NCBI GenBank assembly: GCA_025403435.1
Contig: CM046335.1
Location: 11,344,377 to 11,408,376 of the forward strand
Direction: 5' to 3'
Origin: Artocarpus heterophyllus
Taxonomy: Eukaryota; Streptophyta; Magnoliopsida; Rosales; Moraceae
DNA: 64,000 bases
The notes below the pieces were generated by a model, which was given only the letters and a program-made list of their open reading frames with translations, ran no database searches and had not been told where the DNA came from. This document shows positions 1 to 11,860 of this stretch, piece after piece. Position 1 is the stretch's first letter. Every line of letters starts with the position of its first letter. The position numbers and the translations under genes were made by a program.

Positions 1-673
1 AGTAATTGTGTGGATATAATTTTGTTAATTTATGTGCATATAGTGTTCATTATGTATAATTTGTGATTTAAAATTATGCATGCAATATTAAGTTAAATAA
101 TTTAGTACATTTAATTTTGTGCAATAATGTGCTAAATTATATTTTTGAATGTATAATTTTAATATATACATAATGAAAATTAGTACATAAATTATAGTTC
201 TTTGTTTATATTTATTTATTGCTTAAGGTAAATGCAATTTATTTTATGAGCACAAATTTAAGAATAAATGTCTTGTGATATATGTATTTAATTTTTGAAT
301 AATTAAAGAATAGCCACAGCATCTTCAATTATGCAAAAATTATGTAAGATGTTTAAATCACATATGGTAAAAAGACATTAAATTGTAATTAATCATATGT
401 AATATAATAAATTTTATCCCACAGGAATTTTTATTATATTTAATATGATTAGTTAGGATGATATATCAAATTATCTTTCTTAATTTACCCACAAGAATTA
501 AGAAAAGGGCATATAATTTGATAGCGTCATCATAAGGATATATGAATCTGTTTGAGTTAAAAATTTAGCCCATAGGCAATTTTTATGTCATTTGATTCAT
601 ATTTTAATGCATGATTTATATTGGTAAACATGTCATAAGGTATTGTAGCCTCAATTTAGTAACATAAGCATGT
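1..673 (+). other. Element 1 untranslated leader, 3' part
   Basis: This very AT-rich stretch has no open frame and precedes gag. It is matched base for base, with scattered differences, by the inverted sequence at about 10470-11130. That copy continues to a primer-binding site and LTR, so this stretch is the internal leader of a copia element whose 5' LTR and PBS lie left of the window. Most of the leader is simple A/T sequence with no recognisable signal. Confidence 0.8.
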
Positions 674-691
674 ATGTTTTATTATGCAGCT

Positions 692-3600
692 ATGCAAACT
701 GTGAGTTACTCTGATTTCCAATGTGACATTCCCGAACTTAAGGGAGACAACTATAAGGTGTGGAAGGAGAGAATTCTTCTTCATTTAGGTGTCATGGACA
801 TTGACTTGGCTATCCGTAAGGATGAACCACCTGCCATTACGGAGACCAGCCAGCCAGATGACGTGGACCGTTATGAAAAGTGGGAGCGATCTAATCGCCT
901 CTGCGTAATGTTCATAAAGACGAAAATCTCGGCTGGCATACGTGGTTCATTGGAGCAATATGACAAAGTGCGAGCTCTGATGAAGGCAATTGATGAGCGG
1001 TTTGCTGCATTAGATAAAGCCTTGGCTAGCACTCTGATAATGAAATTTTCATCCATGAAGCTTACTGGAATTCATGGTGTGCGTGAGCACATCATGCAAA
1101 TGAGGGATATAGCGGCTCAGCTAAAGACACTTGAGGTTGAAATGTCTGAAACCTTCCTTGTGCACTACATCCTCAACACTCTTCCACATTAATATGGACC
1201 TTTCAAGATATCCTACAACACACATAAGGATAAGTGGTCCATCAATGAATTGATGACCATGGGTGTCCAGGAAGAAGGAAGGCTTGCTATGGAAGCGGGA
1301 GAGAGTGTGCATCTGGAAACTCAAAGGAAGAACAAGGGCCAAGCCAAGAATAAGGGAAAAGGCAAACTGTCTGCTCAAACTGATATCAAGAAGGAATCCA
1401 GGTGCTTCTTTTGTAAAAAGAAGGGACACATAAAGAAGGATTGTCCTAAATATCAGAGTTGGCTTGACAAAAAAGATACTCAATTCTCACTTGTTTGTTA
1501 TGAATCTAATATAGTTGACGTTGAACATAACACATGGTGGATTGATTCTGGTTCTTCAATCCATGTCACTAATTCCTTGCAGGGATTGCAAAGCCTAAGG
1601 AAGCCAGTAGGAAATGAGCAGTGCATCTATACAGGCAACAAGATGCGCTCACATGTAGAGGCTGTCAGAACATGCAATTTAGTTTTATCAAGTGATTTTA
1701 TTTTAAAATTAGAAAAGACATTCTATATTCCTAGTTTTTCTAGGAATTTAATTTCAGTTTCAAGGCTTGTACCATTGGGATTTTCCTTTAATTTTTCAGA
1801 CACTATATTTAGTTTGTTTTATAGATCTGAACTTATTGGAAATGGTATATTGTCAAATGGTCTTTTCAAAATTAATTTACAAGATAAAACTTCTTATACT
1901 TCTATGCATGTTCAAGATAATGCTGGCATTAAGAGATGTGTTATGAATGAAGATTCCTCTATGTTGTGGCACCGTAGATTATGTCATATCTCTATTGAGA
2001 GAATAAAGAGACTAGTGAATGATGGGGTACTTAATACTCTAGATTTTACTGACTTTGAAACTTGTGTGGACTGCATAAAGGGAAAGCAGACCAATATGTC
2101 AAAGAAAGGTGCCAAGAGGAGCTCAGACATATTAAAGATCGTACATACAGATATTTGTAGTCCAGACATAGACGCGTATGGTCAAAAGTATTTTCATTAC
2201 TTTTATTAATGATTACTCACGATATATGTATCTCTACTTGCTTCATAACAAAAATAAAGCCATAGATGCCTTTAAAGTGTTTAAGGCAGAAGTAGAGAAA
2301 CAATGTGGTAGGCAAATAAAGATAGTGAGATCTGATAGAGGTAGTGAATACTATGGTAGATACACCGAAGATGGACAAGCGCCTGGTCTATTTGCGAAGT
2401 TTCTTTAAGAACATGGGATAGTTGCACAATATACTATACCCGGTTCTCCAGTTCAAAATGGTGTGGCAGAAAGAAGAAACCAAACATTGTTGGATATGAT
2501 GCGGAGCATGCTTAGCAGCTCCAAGCTTCCTAGGTCTTTGTGGACTGAAGCTCTCAAGACGGCTGTGTATATATTAAAGCGAGTTCCAACCAAGGCTGTC
2601 TCAAAGACACCGTTCGAGTTATGGAAAGGTTGGAAACCAAGTTTGCGACATATACACGTTTGGGGATGCCCGTCTGAAGTAAGAGTATATAATTCACAAG
2701 AAAAGAAGCTAGACCCAAGGATCAAAAGTGGGTATTTCGTTGGATATGCTGAACGGTCTAAAGGATACAGATTTTATTGTCCATCACATACCACTAGGTT
2801 TGTGGAATCAAGGAATGCAAAATTTCTTGAGATTGACTTGATCAGTGGAAACGATCGATCCTGGAACACCGTTCTAGGGAAAGATCACACAGATGCTCAA
2901 GCTTCCACTTCATATGATAGAGTGATTGTTATACGCGACACGCCTACAGTTCAAACGCGTGTTGAACAACAGCCAGTTATTCAAGTTCTACAGATTGCTG
3001 ATCAAGAAGTAGTAGATCCAGTTGAACAGCCAGCTGATCAACATGCTCCTCAAGAGAATGTTGAACCGGCATTAAGGAGAACTACTAGAGTAAGGCGATC
3101 AGCCATTCCTAGTGACTATATTGTGTATCTACAAGAGTTTGACTACAACATAAGAGCTGAAAATGATTCAGAAACGTTTCACAACCCATGAGTTGTAAGA
3201 AATCTAACTTGTAGTATGATGCCATGAAAGAAGAGATGAACTCTATGTCATCTAATGGAGTCTGGGATCTTATCAAGTTGCCTGATGGTGTAAAAGCCAT
3301 TGGATGCAAATGGGTCTTCAAGACAAAGAAAGACTCATTAGGCAACATTGAGAGACATAAGGCAAGACTCGTTGCTAAAGGATTCACTTAAAGGGAAGGT
3401 ATAGATTACACTGAGACTTTTTCTCCTGTATCTAAAAAGGACTCCCTTCGTGTGATCATGGCATTAGTACCTCATTTTGATTTTGAGTTATATGAAATGG
3501 ATGTGAAAGCAGCTTCCCTTAATGTTGATCTAGAGGAAGAGGTTTATATGAAACAACTTGAAGGATTCTCCCCTAGTGATAGGGAGCAATTGGTATGCAA

Positions 3601-4733
3601 GCTCAAGTAATCCATATATGGTTTGAAACAGGCTTCCCGTCAATGGTATTTGAAATTCCACGATGTCATCACTTCATTTGGTTTTGAAGAGAACATCATG
3701 GATCAATGTATATACCGAAGGTTAGTGGGAGCAAGATTTGTTTCTTGTTTTATATGTGGATGATATCCTTCTTGCAACCAATGACAAGGGGTTTCTATAT
3801 GAGGTGAAACAATTTCTTTCTAAGAACTTTGATATGAAGGATATGGGTGAGGCATCTTATGTCATTGGCATAAAGATCCATAGGGATAGATCTCGATGTA
3901 TTTTGGGACTACCGCAGGAAACCTATATCAATAAAGTCTTAGACAGATTTTGGATGAAATATTGTTCACCAAGTGTAGCACCCATTGTGAAGGGTGATAA
4001 GTTCAGTTTGAACCAATGTCCAAAGAATGATTTCAAGAAAGTTCAAATGAGCAACATTCCTTATGCTTCAGCTGTCGGAAGCCTTATGTATGCTCAGGTC
4101 TGCACAAGACCTGACATTGCATTTGCTGTGGGAATGTTGGGAAGATATCAGAGTAACCCAGGCATTGACCACTGGAGGTTTGCAAAGAAAGTGATGAGGT
4201 CCCTTCAAGGTACAAAGGATTACATGCTTATGTATAGACGAACTGACATTCTAGAGGTGATTGGCTACGCCGATTCAGATTTTGCTGGCTATGTTGATTC
4301 GAGAAAATCAACTTCAGGTTATATTTTCATGCTAGCCGGAGGAGCTGTATCTTGGAGGAGTGGAAAGCAAACGTTGGTTGCTACTTCCACGATGGAGGCA
4401 GAGTTCGTTTCTTGTTTTGAGGCTACTTCGCATGGTGTATGGTTGAAGAGTTTCATGTCAGGCCTCAGAATTGTAGATTCTGTGTCTAGGCCATTAAGGA
4501 TATATTGTGACAATTCAGCTGCTGTCTTTATGGCTAAGAATAATAAGAGTGGCAGTCGAAGTAAACATATCGACATTAAGTACTTAGCCATAAGGGAACG
4601 CATTAAGGAAAATAAAGTGGTCATTGAGCATATAAGCACTGAATTGATGATCGTAGATCCTTTGACAAAAGGAATGCCATCAAAGTCATTTAAGGATCAT
4701 GTTGTACAGATGGGACTTGGTTCCATAATGTAA
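692..4733 (+). pseudogene. Copia element 1 gag-pol (degenerate)
   Basis: The order is gag, protease region, integrase, reverse transcriptase, RNase H, as in Ty1/copia. Gag starts with MQTVSYSDF at 692 (an in-frame upstream ATG is at 674) and ends with a CCHC zinc knuckle, CFFCKKKGHIKKDC, near 1412. Integrase keeps HTD, DRGSEY and the AERRN catalytic glutamate. RT has YVDD near 3760. RNase H ends at the TAA at 4731-4733. Breaks seen against the sister copies: CAA to TAA in gag (1190), a 1-base insertion near 2195, TAA near 2406, a frameshift near 3185, TAA near 3388, TAA near 3608 and a frameshift near 3715. It cannot make a polyprotein. The RT-RNase H part from 3738 is still open for 331 codons. 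Confidence 0.93.
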
Positions 4734-5040
4734 ATTTGTTTGTACATACAATTTACAGTCTTAATGAAACTCTTATTCAGTTGTGATGTTTTCTCATATT
4801 TGTTTTGCGCATAAAGTTATTAGAGAAAAATTCACATATAGTAGGACCAAGAATAAACATTGGGTTTATTCATAAAATTAAGTTACCATATAAGGAATAA
4901 AGTCTGAGAAATAATATATTGTAATACATAGAAGATAATACTCACAATTTAGAGAAACTATCGCCATGATTCATGTATTTGTTTCCTGAAAGTTTGAGTT
5001 TAATGAATATAAAGATAAATATGGAGACCAAGTGGGAGAA
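4734..5040 (+). other. Element 1 3' untranslated region and polypurine tract
   Basis: Non-coding sequence lies between the RNase H stop and the LTR. It ends in the purine run AGTGGGAGAA (5031-5040), the plus-strand primer position for reverse transcription, directly abutting the LTR's TGTAAC. The same arrangement recurs in element 2. Confidence 0.85.
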
Positions 5041-5456
5041 TGTAACCGTTGCAAATTTTAACGGTTTCAATAAGGAATTGAAACCAATTTATTTTGTTGC
5101 AATTATTGGCTCATATTTATGCCCATTAAAATGCCTTAGTAACTGTTGTTTTTATGGCTGTATAATAATTCTTGATGGAAGGATTTTTTTGCAGTTCAAA
5201 AACAAGAGAAAAAAATTTCACATACAGATTTTTGTGAAACAAAAACTTGGGTCCCCAAGTTCCAAAAATTCTCTTAAGAATCTTACACCATCAATTGAGT
5301 TTTTGTGAGAACTTGGAAGCATCCCAAGTGCAGACAGTCACAGGACACCGTTGGACAGCAATGGCAGGAGGTAAATATGTTTTCACGCTTCCGTTTACCG
5401 TTTATTCGATTTTAATATGTATATAGCTTTGCATGTTAGAATCGTTTTATGTTTCA
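5041..5456 (+). repeat. Copia family 1 LTR (3' LTR of element 1)
   Basis: Starts TGTAACCGTTG right after the polypurine tract and ends about ...GTTTCA, four bases before a primer-binding site. Length is about 416 bp. It is clearly more diverged from the LTRs at 9103 and 11861 than those are from each other, mainly in its first 170 bp. Because a PBS follows, it also served as, or was joined to, the 5' LTR of another copy. Confidence 0.85.
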
Positions 5457-5460
5457 TATT

Positions 5461-5472
5461 TGGTATCAGAGT
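5461..5472 (+). other. Primer-binding site (initiator Met tRNA)
   Basis: TGGTATCAGAGT has one mismatch to the usual plant copia PBS TGGTATCAGAGC, complementary to the 3' end of tRNA-iMet. About 70 bp of leader follows (shared with the leader at 11770-11840 on the other strand), and then the sequence inverts. Confidence 0.85.
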
Positions 5473-5546
5473 CGTAATTTGACCTCTGCCTTGTATGAAA
5501 AACTGGAAAATATACATTGTGTAGTTACGCACGGGTCAAATTTACG

Positions 5547-5809
5547 GCTCTGATACCAAATATAAAACATAAAACGATTCTAACATGCAAAGCTATATAC
5601 ATATTAAAATCGAATAAACAGTAAACGGAAGCGTGAAAACATATTTACCTCCTGCCATTGCTGTCCAACGGTATCCTGTGATTGCCTGCACTTGAGATGC
5701 TTCCAAGTTCTCACAAAAACTCAATTGATGGTGTAAGATTCTTAAGAGAATTTTCGAAACTTGGGGACCCAAGTTTTTGTTTCACAAAAATCTGTATGTG
5801 AAATTTTTT
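5547..5809 (-). repeat. Inverted, truncated copia LTR with PBS
   Basis: GCTCTGATACCA (5547-5558) is the reverse complement of a perfect initiator-Met PBS. The LTR then runs on the minus strand to about 5809, where it stops inside the LTR, about 165 bp short of the expected TG end. It is one arm of the palindrome. Confidence 0.85.
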
Positions 5810-5837
5810 GGTATTAGAGCGAAAATTCTACAACAAG
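5809..5837 (+). other. Second PBS-like site and short leader fused to integrase
   Basis: TGGTATTAGAGC (5809-5820) differs by one base from the copia PBS and is followed by 17 bp that do not match the family 1 leader. At about 5838 the sequence jumps into the pol region of family 1. It may be the PBS of a different copia family, or of a variant with gag and protease deleted. The short match limits certainty. Confidence 0.45.
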
Positions 5838-7181
5838 GGATTTTCCTTTAATTTTTTAGACACTATATTTAGTTTGTTTTATAGATCTGAACTTATTGAA
5901 AATGGTATATTGTCAAATGGTCTTTTCAAAATTAATTTACAAGATAAAACTTCTTATACTTCTATGCATGTTCAAGATAATGCTGGCATTAAGAGATGTG
6001 TTATGAATGAAGATTCTTCTATGTTGTGGCACCGTAGATTGGGTCATATCTCTATTGAGAGAATAAAGAGACTAGTGAATGATGGAGTACTTAGTACTCT
6101 AGATTTTGCTGATTTTGACACTTATGTGGACTGCATAAAGGGAAAGCAGACCAATATGTCAAAGAAAGGTGCCAAGAGGAGTTCAGACATATTAGAGATC
6201 ATACATACAGATATTTATAGTCCAGACATAGACGCGTATGGTCAAAAGTATTTCATTACTTTTATTGATGATTATTCACGATATATGTATCTCTACTTAC
6301 TTCATAACAAAAATGAAGCTATAGATGCCTTTAAGGTGTTTAAGGTAGAAGTAGAGAAACAATGTGGTAAGCAAATAAAGATAGTGAGATCTGATAGAGG
6401 TAGTGAATACTATGGTAGATACACCGAAGATCGACAAGCACCTGGTCCATTTGCGAAATTTCTTCAAGAACATGGGATAGTTGCCCAATATACTATGCCC
6501 GGTTCTCCAGATCAAAATGGTTTGGCAAAAAGAAGAAACCGAATATTGTTGGATATGGTGCAAAGCATGCTTAACAGCTCCAAACTTCCTAGGTCTTTGT
6601 GGACTGAAGCTCTCAAGATGGCTGTGTATATATTAAACCGAGTTTCAACCAAGGCTGTCTCAAAGACACCATTCAAGTTATGGAAAGGTTGGAAACCGAG
6701 TTTGCGACATATACGCGTTTGGGGATGCCCGTCTGAAGTAAGAGTCTATAATCCACAAGAAAAGAAGCTAGACCCAAGGACCATAAGTAGGTATTTCGTT
6801 GGATATGCTAAACGGTCTAAATGATACAGATTTTATTGTCCATTACATACCACTAGGTTTGTGGAATCAAGGAATGCGAAATTTCTTGAGAATGACTTGA
6901 TCAGTGGGAGCGATCGATCCTTGAACACCGTTCTAGAGAAAGATCATACAGATGCTCAAGCTTCCACTTTATATGATAGAGTGATTGTTATACGCGATAC
7001 GCCTACAGTTTAAACGCCTGTTGAACAACAGCCAGTCATTCAAGTTCCATAGATTGCTGATCAAGAAGTAGTAGATCCAGTTGAATAGCCAGCTGATCAA
7101 CATGCTCCTCAAGAGAATGTTAAAACAGCATTAAGGAGATCTACTAGAGTAAGGCGATCAGTCATTCCTAGTGACTATATT
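5838..7181 (+). pseudogene. Copia element 2 integrase region (degenerate)
   Basis: Entry is mid-protein, at the point matching 1780 of element 1. The frame is open to the TGA at 6822-6824 and covers the pre-integrase domain (MLWHRRLGHIS) and integrase core with HTD and DRGSEY. At the third catalytic position the usual NGVAERRN reads NGLAKRRN, so the catalytic glutamate is replaced by lysine. From 6824 to 7181 the integrase tail has several stops (TAA near 7012, TAG near 7050 and 7084). Gag and protease are absent. Confidence 0.9.
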
Positions 7182-8795
7182 GTGTATCTACAAGAGTCTG
7201 ACTACAACATAGGAGTCAAAAATGATCTAGAAACGTTTTCACAAGCCATGAGTTGTAAGGAATCTAACTTGTGGTATGATGCCATGAAAGAAGAGATGAA
7301 CTCTATGTCATCTAATGGAGTCTGGGATCTTGTCAAGTTGCCTGATTGTGTAAAAGCCATTGGATGCAAATGGGTTTTCAAGACAAAGAAAGACTCATTA
7401 GGCAACATTGAGAGACATAAGGCAAGACTCGTTGCTAAAGGATTCACTCAAAGGGAAGGTATAGATTACACTAAGACTTTTTCTCCTATATCTAAAAAGG
7501 ACTCCCTTCGTGTGATCATGGCATTAGTAGCTCATTTTGATTTTGAGTTACATCAGATGGATGTGAAAACGACATTCCTCAATGGTGATCTAAAGGAAGA
7601 GGTTTATATGAAACAACCTGAAGGATTCTCCTCTAGTGATGGTGAGCAATTGGTGTGCAAACTCAAGAAATCCATATATGGTTTGAAACAAGCTTCCCGT
7701 CAATGGTATTTGAAATTCCACGATGTCATCACTTCATTTGGTTTTGAAGAGAACATCATGGATCAATGTATATACCAGAAGGTCAGTGGGAGCAAGATTT
7801 GTTTCCTTGTTTTATATGTGGATGATATCCTTCTTGCAACCAATGACAAGGGGTTTCTATATGAGGTGAAACAATTTCTTTCTAAGAACTTTGATATGAA
7901 GGATATGGGTGAGGCATCTTATGTCATTGGCATAAAGATCCATAGGGATAGATCTCGATGCATTTTGGGACTATCGCAGGAAACCTATATCAATAAACTC
8001 CTAGACAGATTTCGGATGAAAAATTGTTCACCAAGTGTAGCACCCATTGTGAAGGGTGATAAGTTCAATTTGAACCAATGTCCAAGGAATGATTTCGAGA
8101 AAGTTCAAATGAGCAACATACCTTATGCTTCAGCTGTCGGAAGCCTTATGTATGCTCAGGTCTGCACAAGACCTGACATTACATTTGTTGTGGGAATGTT
8201 GGGAAGATATTAGAGTAACCCAGGCATTGACCACTAGAGAGCTGCAAAGAAGGTGATGAGGTACCATCAATATACAAAGGATTACATGCTTATGTATAGA
8301 CGAACTGACATTCTAGAAGTGATTGGCTACTCCGATTCAGACTTTGCTGGCTGTGTTGATTCGAGAAAATCAACTTCAGGTTACGTTTTCATGCTAGCCG
8401 GAGGAGCTGTATCTTGGAGGAGTGGAAAGCAAATGTTGGTTGCTACTTCCACGATGGAGGCAGAGTTCGTTTCTTGTTTTGAGGCTACTTCGCATGGTGT
8501 ATGGTTGAAGAGTTTCATGTCAGGCCTTAGAATTGTAGATTCTGTGTCTAGGCTATTAAGGATATATTATGACAATTTAGCTGCTGTCTTTATGGCTAAG
8601 AATAATAAGAGTGGCAGACGAAGTAAACATATCGATATTAAGTACTTAGCCATAAGGGAACACATTAAGGAAAATAAAGTGGTCATTGAGCATATAAGCA
8701 CTGAATTGATGATCGTAGATCCTCTGATAAAAGGAATGCCACCGAAGTCATTTAAGGATCATGTTGTACAGATGGGACTTGGTTCCATAATGTAA
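7182..8795 (+). pseudogene. Copia element 2 reverse transcriptase and RNase H
   Basis: This is the best-preserved enzyme part of family 1. An open frame of 343 codons covers nearly the whole copia RT, with KARLVAKGF, QMDVKTTFLNGD, GLKQASRQWY and FLVLYVDDILL. It ends at a TAG (8211-8213) where element 1 has CAG. After about 40 bp the frame reopens (8253-8795) through RNase H, with the acidic residues in SDSDFAG, STMEAEF and the later DN, and ends GLGSIM at the same stop as element 1. It has no start codon of its own and depended on gag-pol translation. Confidence 0.9.
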
Positions 8796-9102
8796 ATTTG
8801 TTTGTACATACAATTTACAGTCTTAATGAAACTCTTATTCAGTTGTGATGATTTCTCATATTTGTTTTGCGCATAAAGTTATTAGAGAAAAATTCACATA
8901 TAGTAGGACCAAGAATAAACATTGGGTTTATTCATAAAGTTAAGTTACCATATAAGGAATAAAGTCTGAGAAATAATACATTGTAATACATGGAAGATAA
9001 TACTCACAATTTAGAGAAATTATCGCCATGATTCATGTATTTGTTTCCTGAAAGTTTGGGTTTAATGGATATAAAGATAAATATAGAGACCAAGTGGGAG
9101 AA
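8796..9102 (+). other. Element 2 3' untranslated region and polypurine tract
   Basis: Closely matches 4734-5040 and ends in CAAGTGGGAGAA (9091-9102), the polypurine tract, immediately before the LTR. Confidence 0.85.
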
Positions 9103-9520
9103 TGTAACTGTTACATTTGATATTTCAAAGGTTTCATCATTGAAACCAATTTATTCTTGTAACAATTATGCATTAGTGGTCTCCTTCATTTCCCATTAAA
9201 ATTAATTTGGGTAACTGTTTTTATGCTTGCTATTTATTTCCTTGATGGGAGGAAATGAGTGTAGAAGAGAAAACCAGAAAAAAAGTTTTCATGTTCAGTT
9301 TTTTGTGGAACAAAACTTGGGTCCCCAAGTCCAAAAATTCTCTAAAGTACCAACACCATCAATTGAGCTTTTTGGAGGACTTGGAATCTCTCAAGTGCAG
9401 GGAATCATGGTACACCGGAGATACAGTGCAATGGTAGGAGGTACAAAATCTTTCACACGCTTCCGTTTACATTTTTCGATTTTAATATGTATATAGTTTT
9501 GCATGTTAGAATCATTTTAT
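9103..9520 (+). repeat. Copia family 1 LTR (3' LTR of element 2)
   Basis: Starts TGTAACTGTTAC after the polypurine tract and runs to ...ATTTTATG, only a few bases short of the expected LTR end, where it joins inverted gag sequence. It resembles the minus-strand LTR at 11861-12282 much more than the LTR at 5041. Confidence 0.85.
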
Positions 9521-10449
9521 GCCTGTATAGATGCACTGCTCACTTCCCACTGGCTTCCTTAGGCCTTGCAATCCCTGCAAGGAATTAGTGACATGGATTG
9601 AAGAACCAGAATTAATCCACCATGTGTTATGTTCAACGTCAACCATATTAGATTCATAATAAACAAGTGAGAATTGAGTATCTTTTTTGTCAAGCCAACT
9701 CTGATATTTAGGACAATCCTTCTTTTTACAAAAGAAGCACTTGGATTCCTTCTTGATATCAGCTTGAGCGGGCAGTTTGCCTTTTCCCTTATTCTTGGCT
9801 TGGCCCTTGTTCTTCCTTTGAGTTGCCGATGCACACTCTCTCCCGCTTCCATAGCAAGCCTTCCTTCTTCCTGGACACACATGGTCATCGATTCATTGAT
9901 GGACCACTTATCCTTATGTGTGTTGTAGGATATCTTGAAAGGTCCATATTGATGTGGAAGAGTGTTGAGGATGTCGTGCATAAGGAAGGTTTCAGACATA
10001 TCAACCTCAAGTGTCTTTAGCTGAGCCGCTATATCCCTTATTTGCATGATGTGCTCACGTACACCATGAATTCCAGTAAGCTTCATGGATGAAAATTTCG
10101 TTATCAGAGTGCTAGCCAAGGCTTTGTCTGATGTAGCAAACTGCTCATCAATTGCCTTTATCAGAGCTCGCACTTTGTCATATTGCTCCAATGAACCATG
10201 TATGCCAGCCGAGATTTTCGTCTTTATGAACATTACGCAGAGGCGATTAGATCGCTCCCACTTTTCATAACGGTCCACGTCATCTGGCTGGCTGGTCTCC
10301 GTAATGACAGGTGGTTCATCCTTACGGATAGCCAAGTCAATGTCCATGACACCTAAATAAAGAAGAATTCTCTCCTTCCATACCTTATAGTTGTCTCCCT
10401 TAAGTTCGGGAATGTCACACTAGAAATCAGAGTAACTCACAGTTTGCAT
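9521..10449 (-). pseudogene. Copia element 3 gag (inverted, degenerate)
   Basis: Reverse-strand copy of element 1 positions 692 to about 1640, from the gag start (MQTVSYSDF at 10449) to the beginning of the protease region, where it is cut off against the LTR at 9520. Damage: a TAG soon after the start (the Gln of FQCD), a 1-base deletion that splits gag into two frames (open parts 9559-10347 and 9512-9880), and a 15-bp deletion removing GHIKK, hence the histidine, from the CCHC zinc knuckle. It retains CAA where element 1 has the TAA at 1190, so that stop is private to element 1. Confidence 0.9.
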
Positions 10450-11844
10450 AGCTGCATAATAAAACATACATGCTTATGTTACTAAATTGAGGCTACAATA
10501 CTTTATGACATGTTTACCAATGTAAATCATGCATTAAAACATGAATCAAATGACATAAAAATTACCTGTGGGCTAAATTTTTAACTAAAACAGATTCATA
10601 TATCCTTATAATGACACTATCAAATTATATTCCTTTTCTTAATTCCTGTGGGTAAATTAAGAAAGATAATTTGATACATCATCCTAACTAATCATATTAA
10701 ATACAATAAAAATTCCTGTGGGATAAAATTTATCATATTAGATATGATTAATCACAATTTATTGTCTTTTTACCATATGTGATTTAAACATCTGATATAA
10801 TTTTTTGCATAATCAAAGATGCTGTGGCTACTCTTTAATTATTTAAAAATTAAATACATATATCACAAGACATTTATTCTTAAATTTTTACTCATAAAAT
10901 AAATTGCATTTACCTTAAGCAATAAATAAATATGAACAAAAAACCATAATTTATGTACTAATTTTCATTATGTATAGATTAAAATTATACATTTAAAAAT
11001 ATAATTTAGCACATTATTGCACAAAATTAAATATACTGAATTATTTAACTTAATATTACATGCATAATTTTAAATCACAAATTATACATAATGAACACTA
11101 TATGCACATAAATTTATAAAATTATATCCACATAAATATTATATAATATTCATAACAAACACCAAAAATTATGAATATTCAAAATTATGAATTTTTTCTT
11201 AAATTATTCCATAATATGAAAAATTTCATGAAAATATTAAAATTGTGGATATTATGAAAATTTCATAAAATTATAAAAATTATGGATATTATGAAAATTT
11301 CATAAAATTATAAAAACTGAAAATTTTATGAAATTTTTCCAAAAAATATCATTTTATGAAATCTGGAAAAAATCAAATTTTTTTTTTAATTTTTGGGTTT
11401 TTTTTTTTATTTTCTGCATATCGAAAAATGACATGTCGTTTTAGTCATTAAGACCAAAAACGACGTGTCATTTCATTACTTGAAAGTCAGCCCCTCACTG
11501 TCCAAACGACATGTCGTTTTGGCTGACCCAAGGCCAAACGACATGTCGTTTTGTGTCGTCTTCAACCTTGAACCGGGTCGTCTTGACCCAGCTGACCCGA
11601 ATTCTGACCCGGTTTCAGACCCGGCTCGTTTTTCACCCTCCGGACACCAATTTTGACGTTTCAAATTGCAGAATTCATAGAAATCTAATGTCTAAATGAT
11701 TTCTAATCTTAGTTTCAATTAAGAAACGCTAAAAAACAAAACCCAAAATCAAAAATTTTTTTTTAACCCGTGCGTTCAAAACACGGAATTTTTTTTTTAA
11801 AAAAAACAAACTCCAGTTCGCACGCAAGGCAGAGGTAGTTTACG
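10450..11844 (-). other. Element 3 leader (inverted)
   Basis: About 1.4 kb of non-coding sequence between gag and the PBS, unusually long for a copia leader. The gag-proximal 650 bp matches the window start (element 1 leader). The distal part has AT-rich repeats (ATGAAAATTTCATAAAATTATAAA-like, 11210-11370) and then a more GC-rich stretch with repeated palindromes. Short frames at 11465-11699 are not conserved or recognisable. Confidence 0.8.
11427..11551. repeat. Repeated 16-bp palindrome in copia leader
   Basis: AAACGACATGTCGTTT occurs perfectly at 11504-11519 and 11536-11551. Close variants are centred near 11433 (AATGACATGTCGTTTT) and 11464 (AAACGACGTGTCATTT). Each is self-complementary. 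Position in the leader near the PBS suggests RNA hairpins or a dimeric protein-binding site, but neither can be shown from sequence. Confidence 0.85.
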
Positions 11845-11856
11845 GCTCTGATGCCA
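11845..11856 (-). other. Primer-binding site of element 3
   Basis: GCTCTGATGCCA is the reverse complement of TGGCATCAGAGC, one mismatch from the initiator-Met PBS, lying just inside the minus-strand LTR. Confidence 0.85.
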
Positions 11857-11860
11857 AATA

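Larger units (their letters stand above)
5208..5809. repeat. Large inverted repeat: LTR-PBS facing PBS-LTR
   Basis: The left arm (about 5208-5484) contains the 3' two-thirds of the LTR, the PBS and the first leader bases. The right arm (about 5534-5809) is its reverse complement with few differences. The spacer is about 49 bp of leader. A transcript through it could fold into a hairpin with a stem of roughly 270 bp. Confidence 0.92.
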
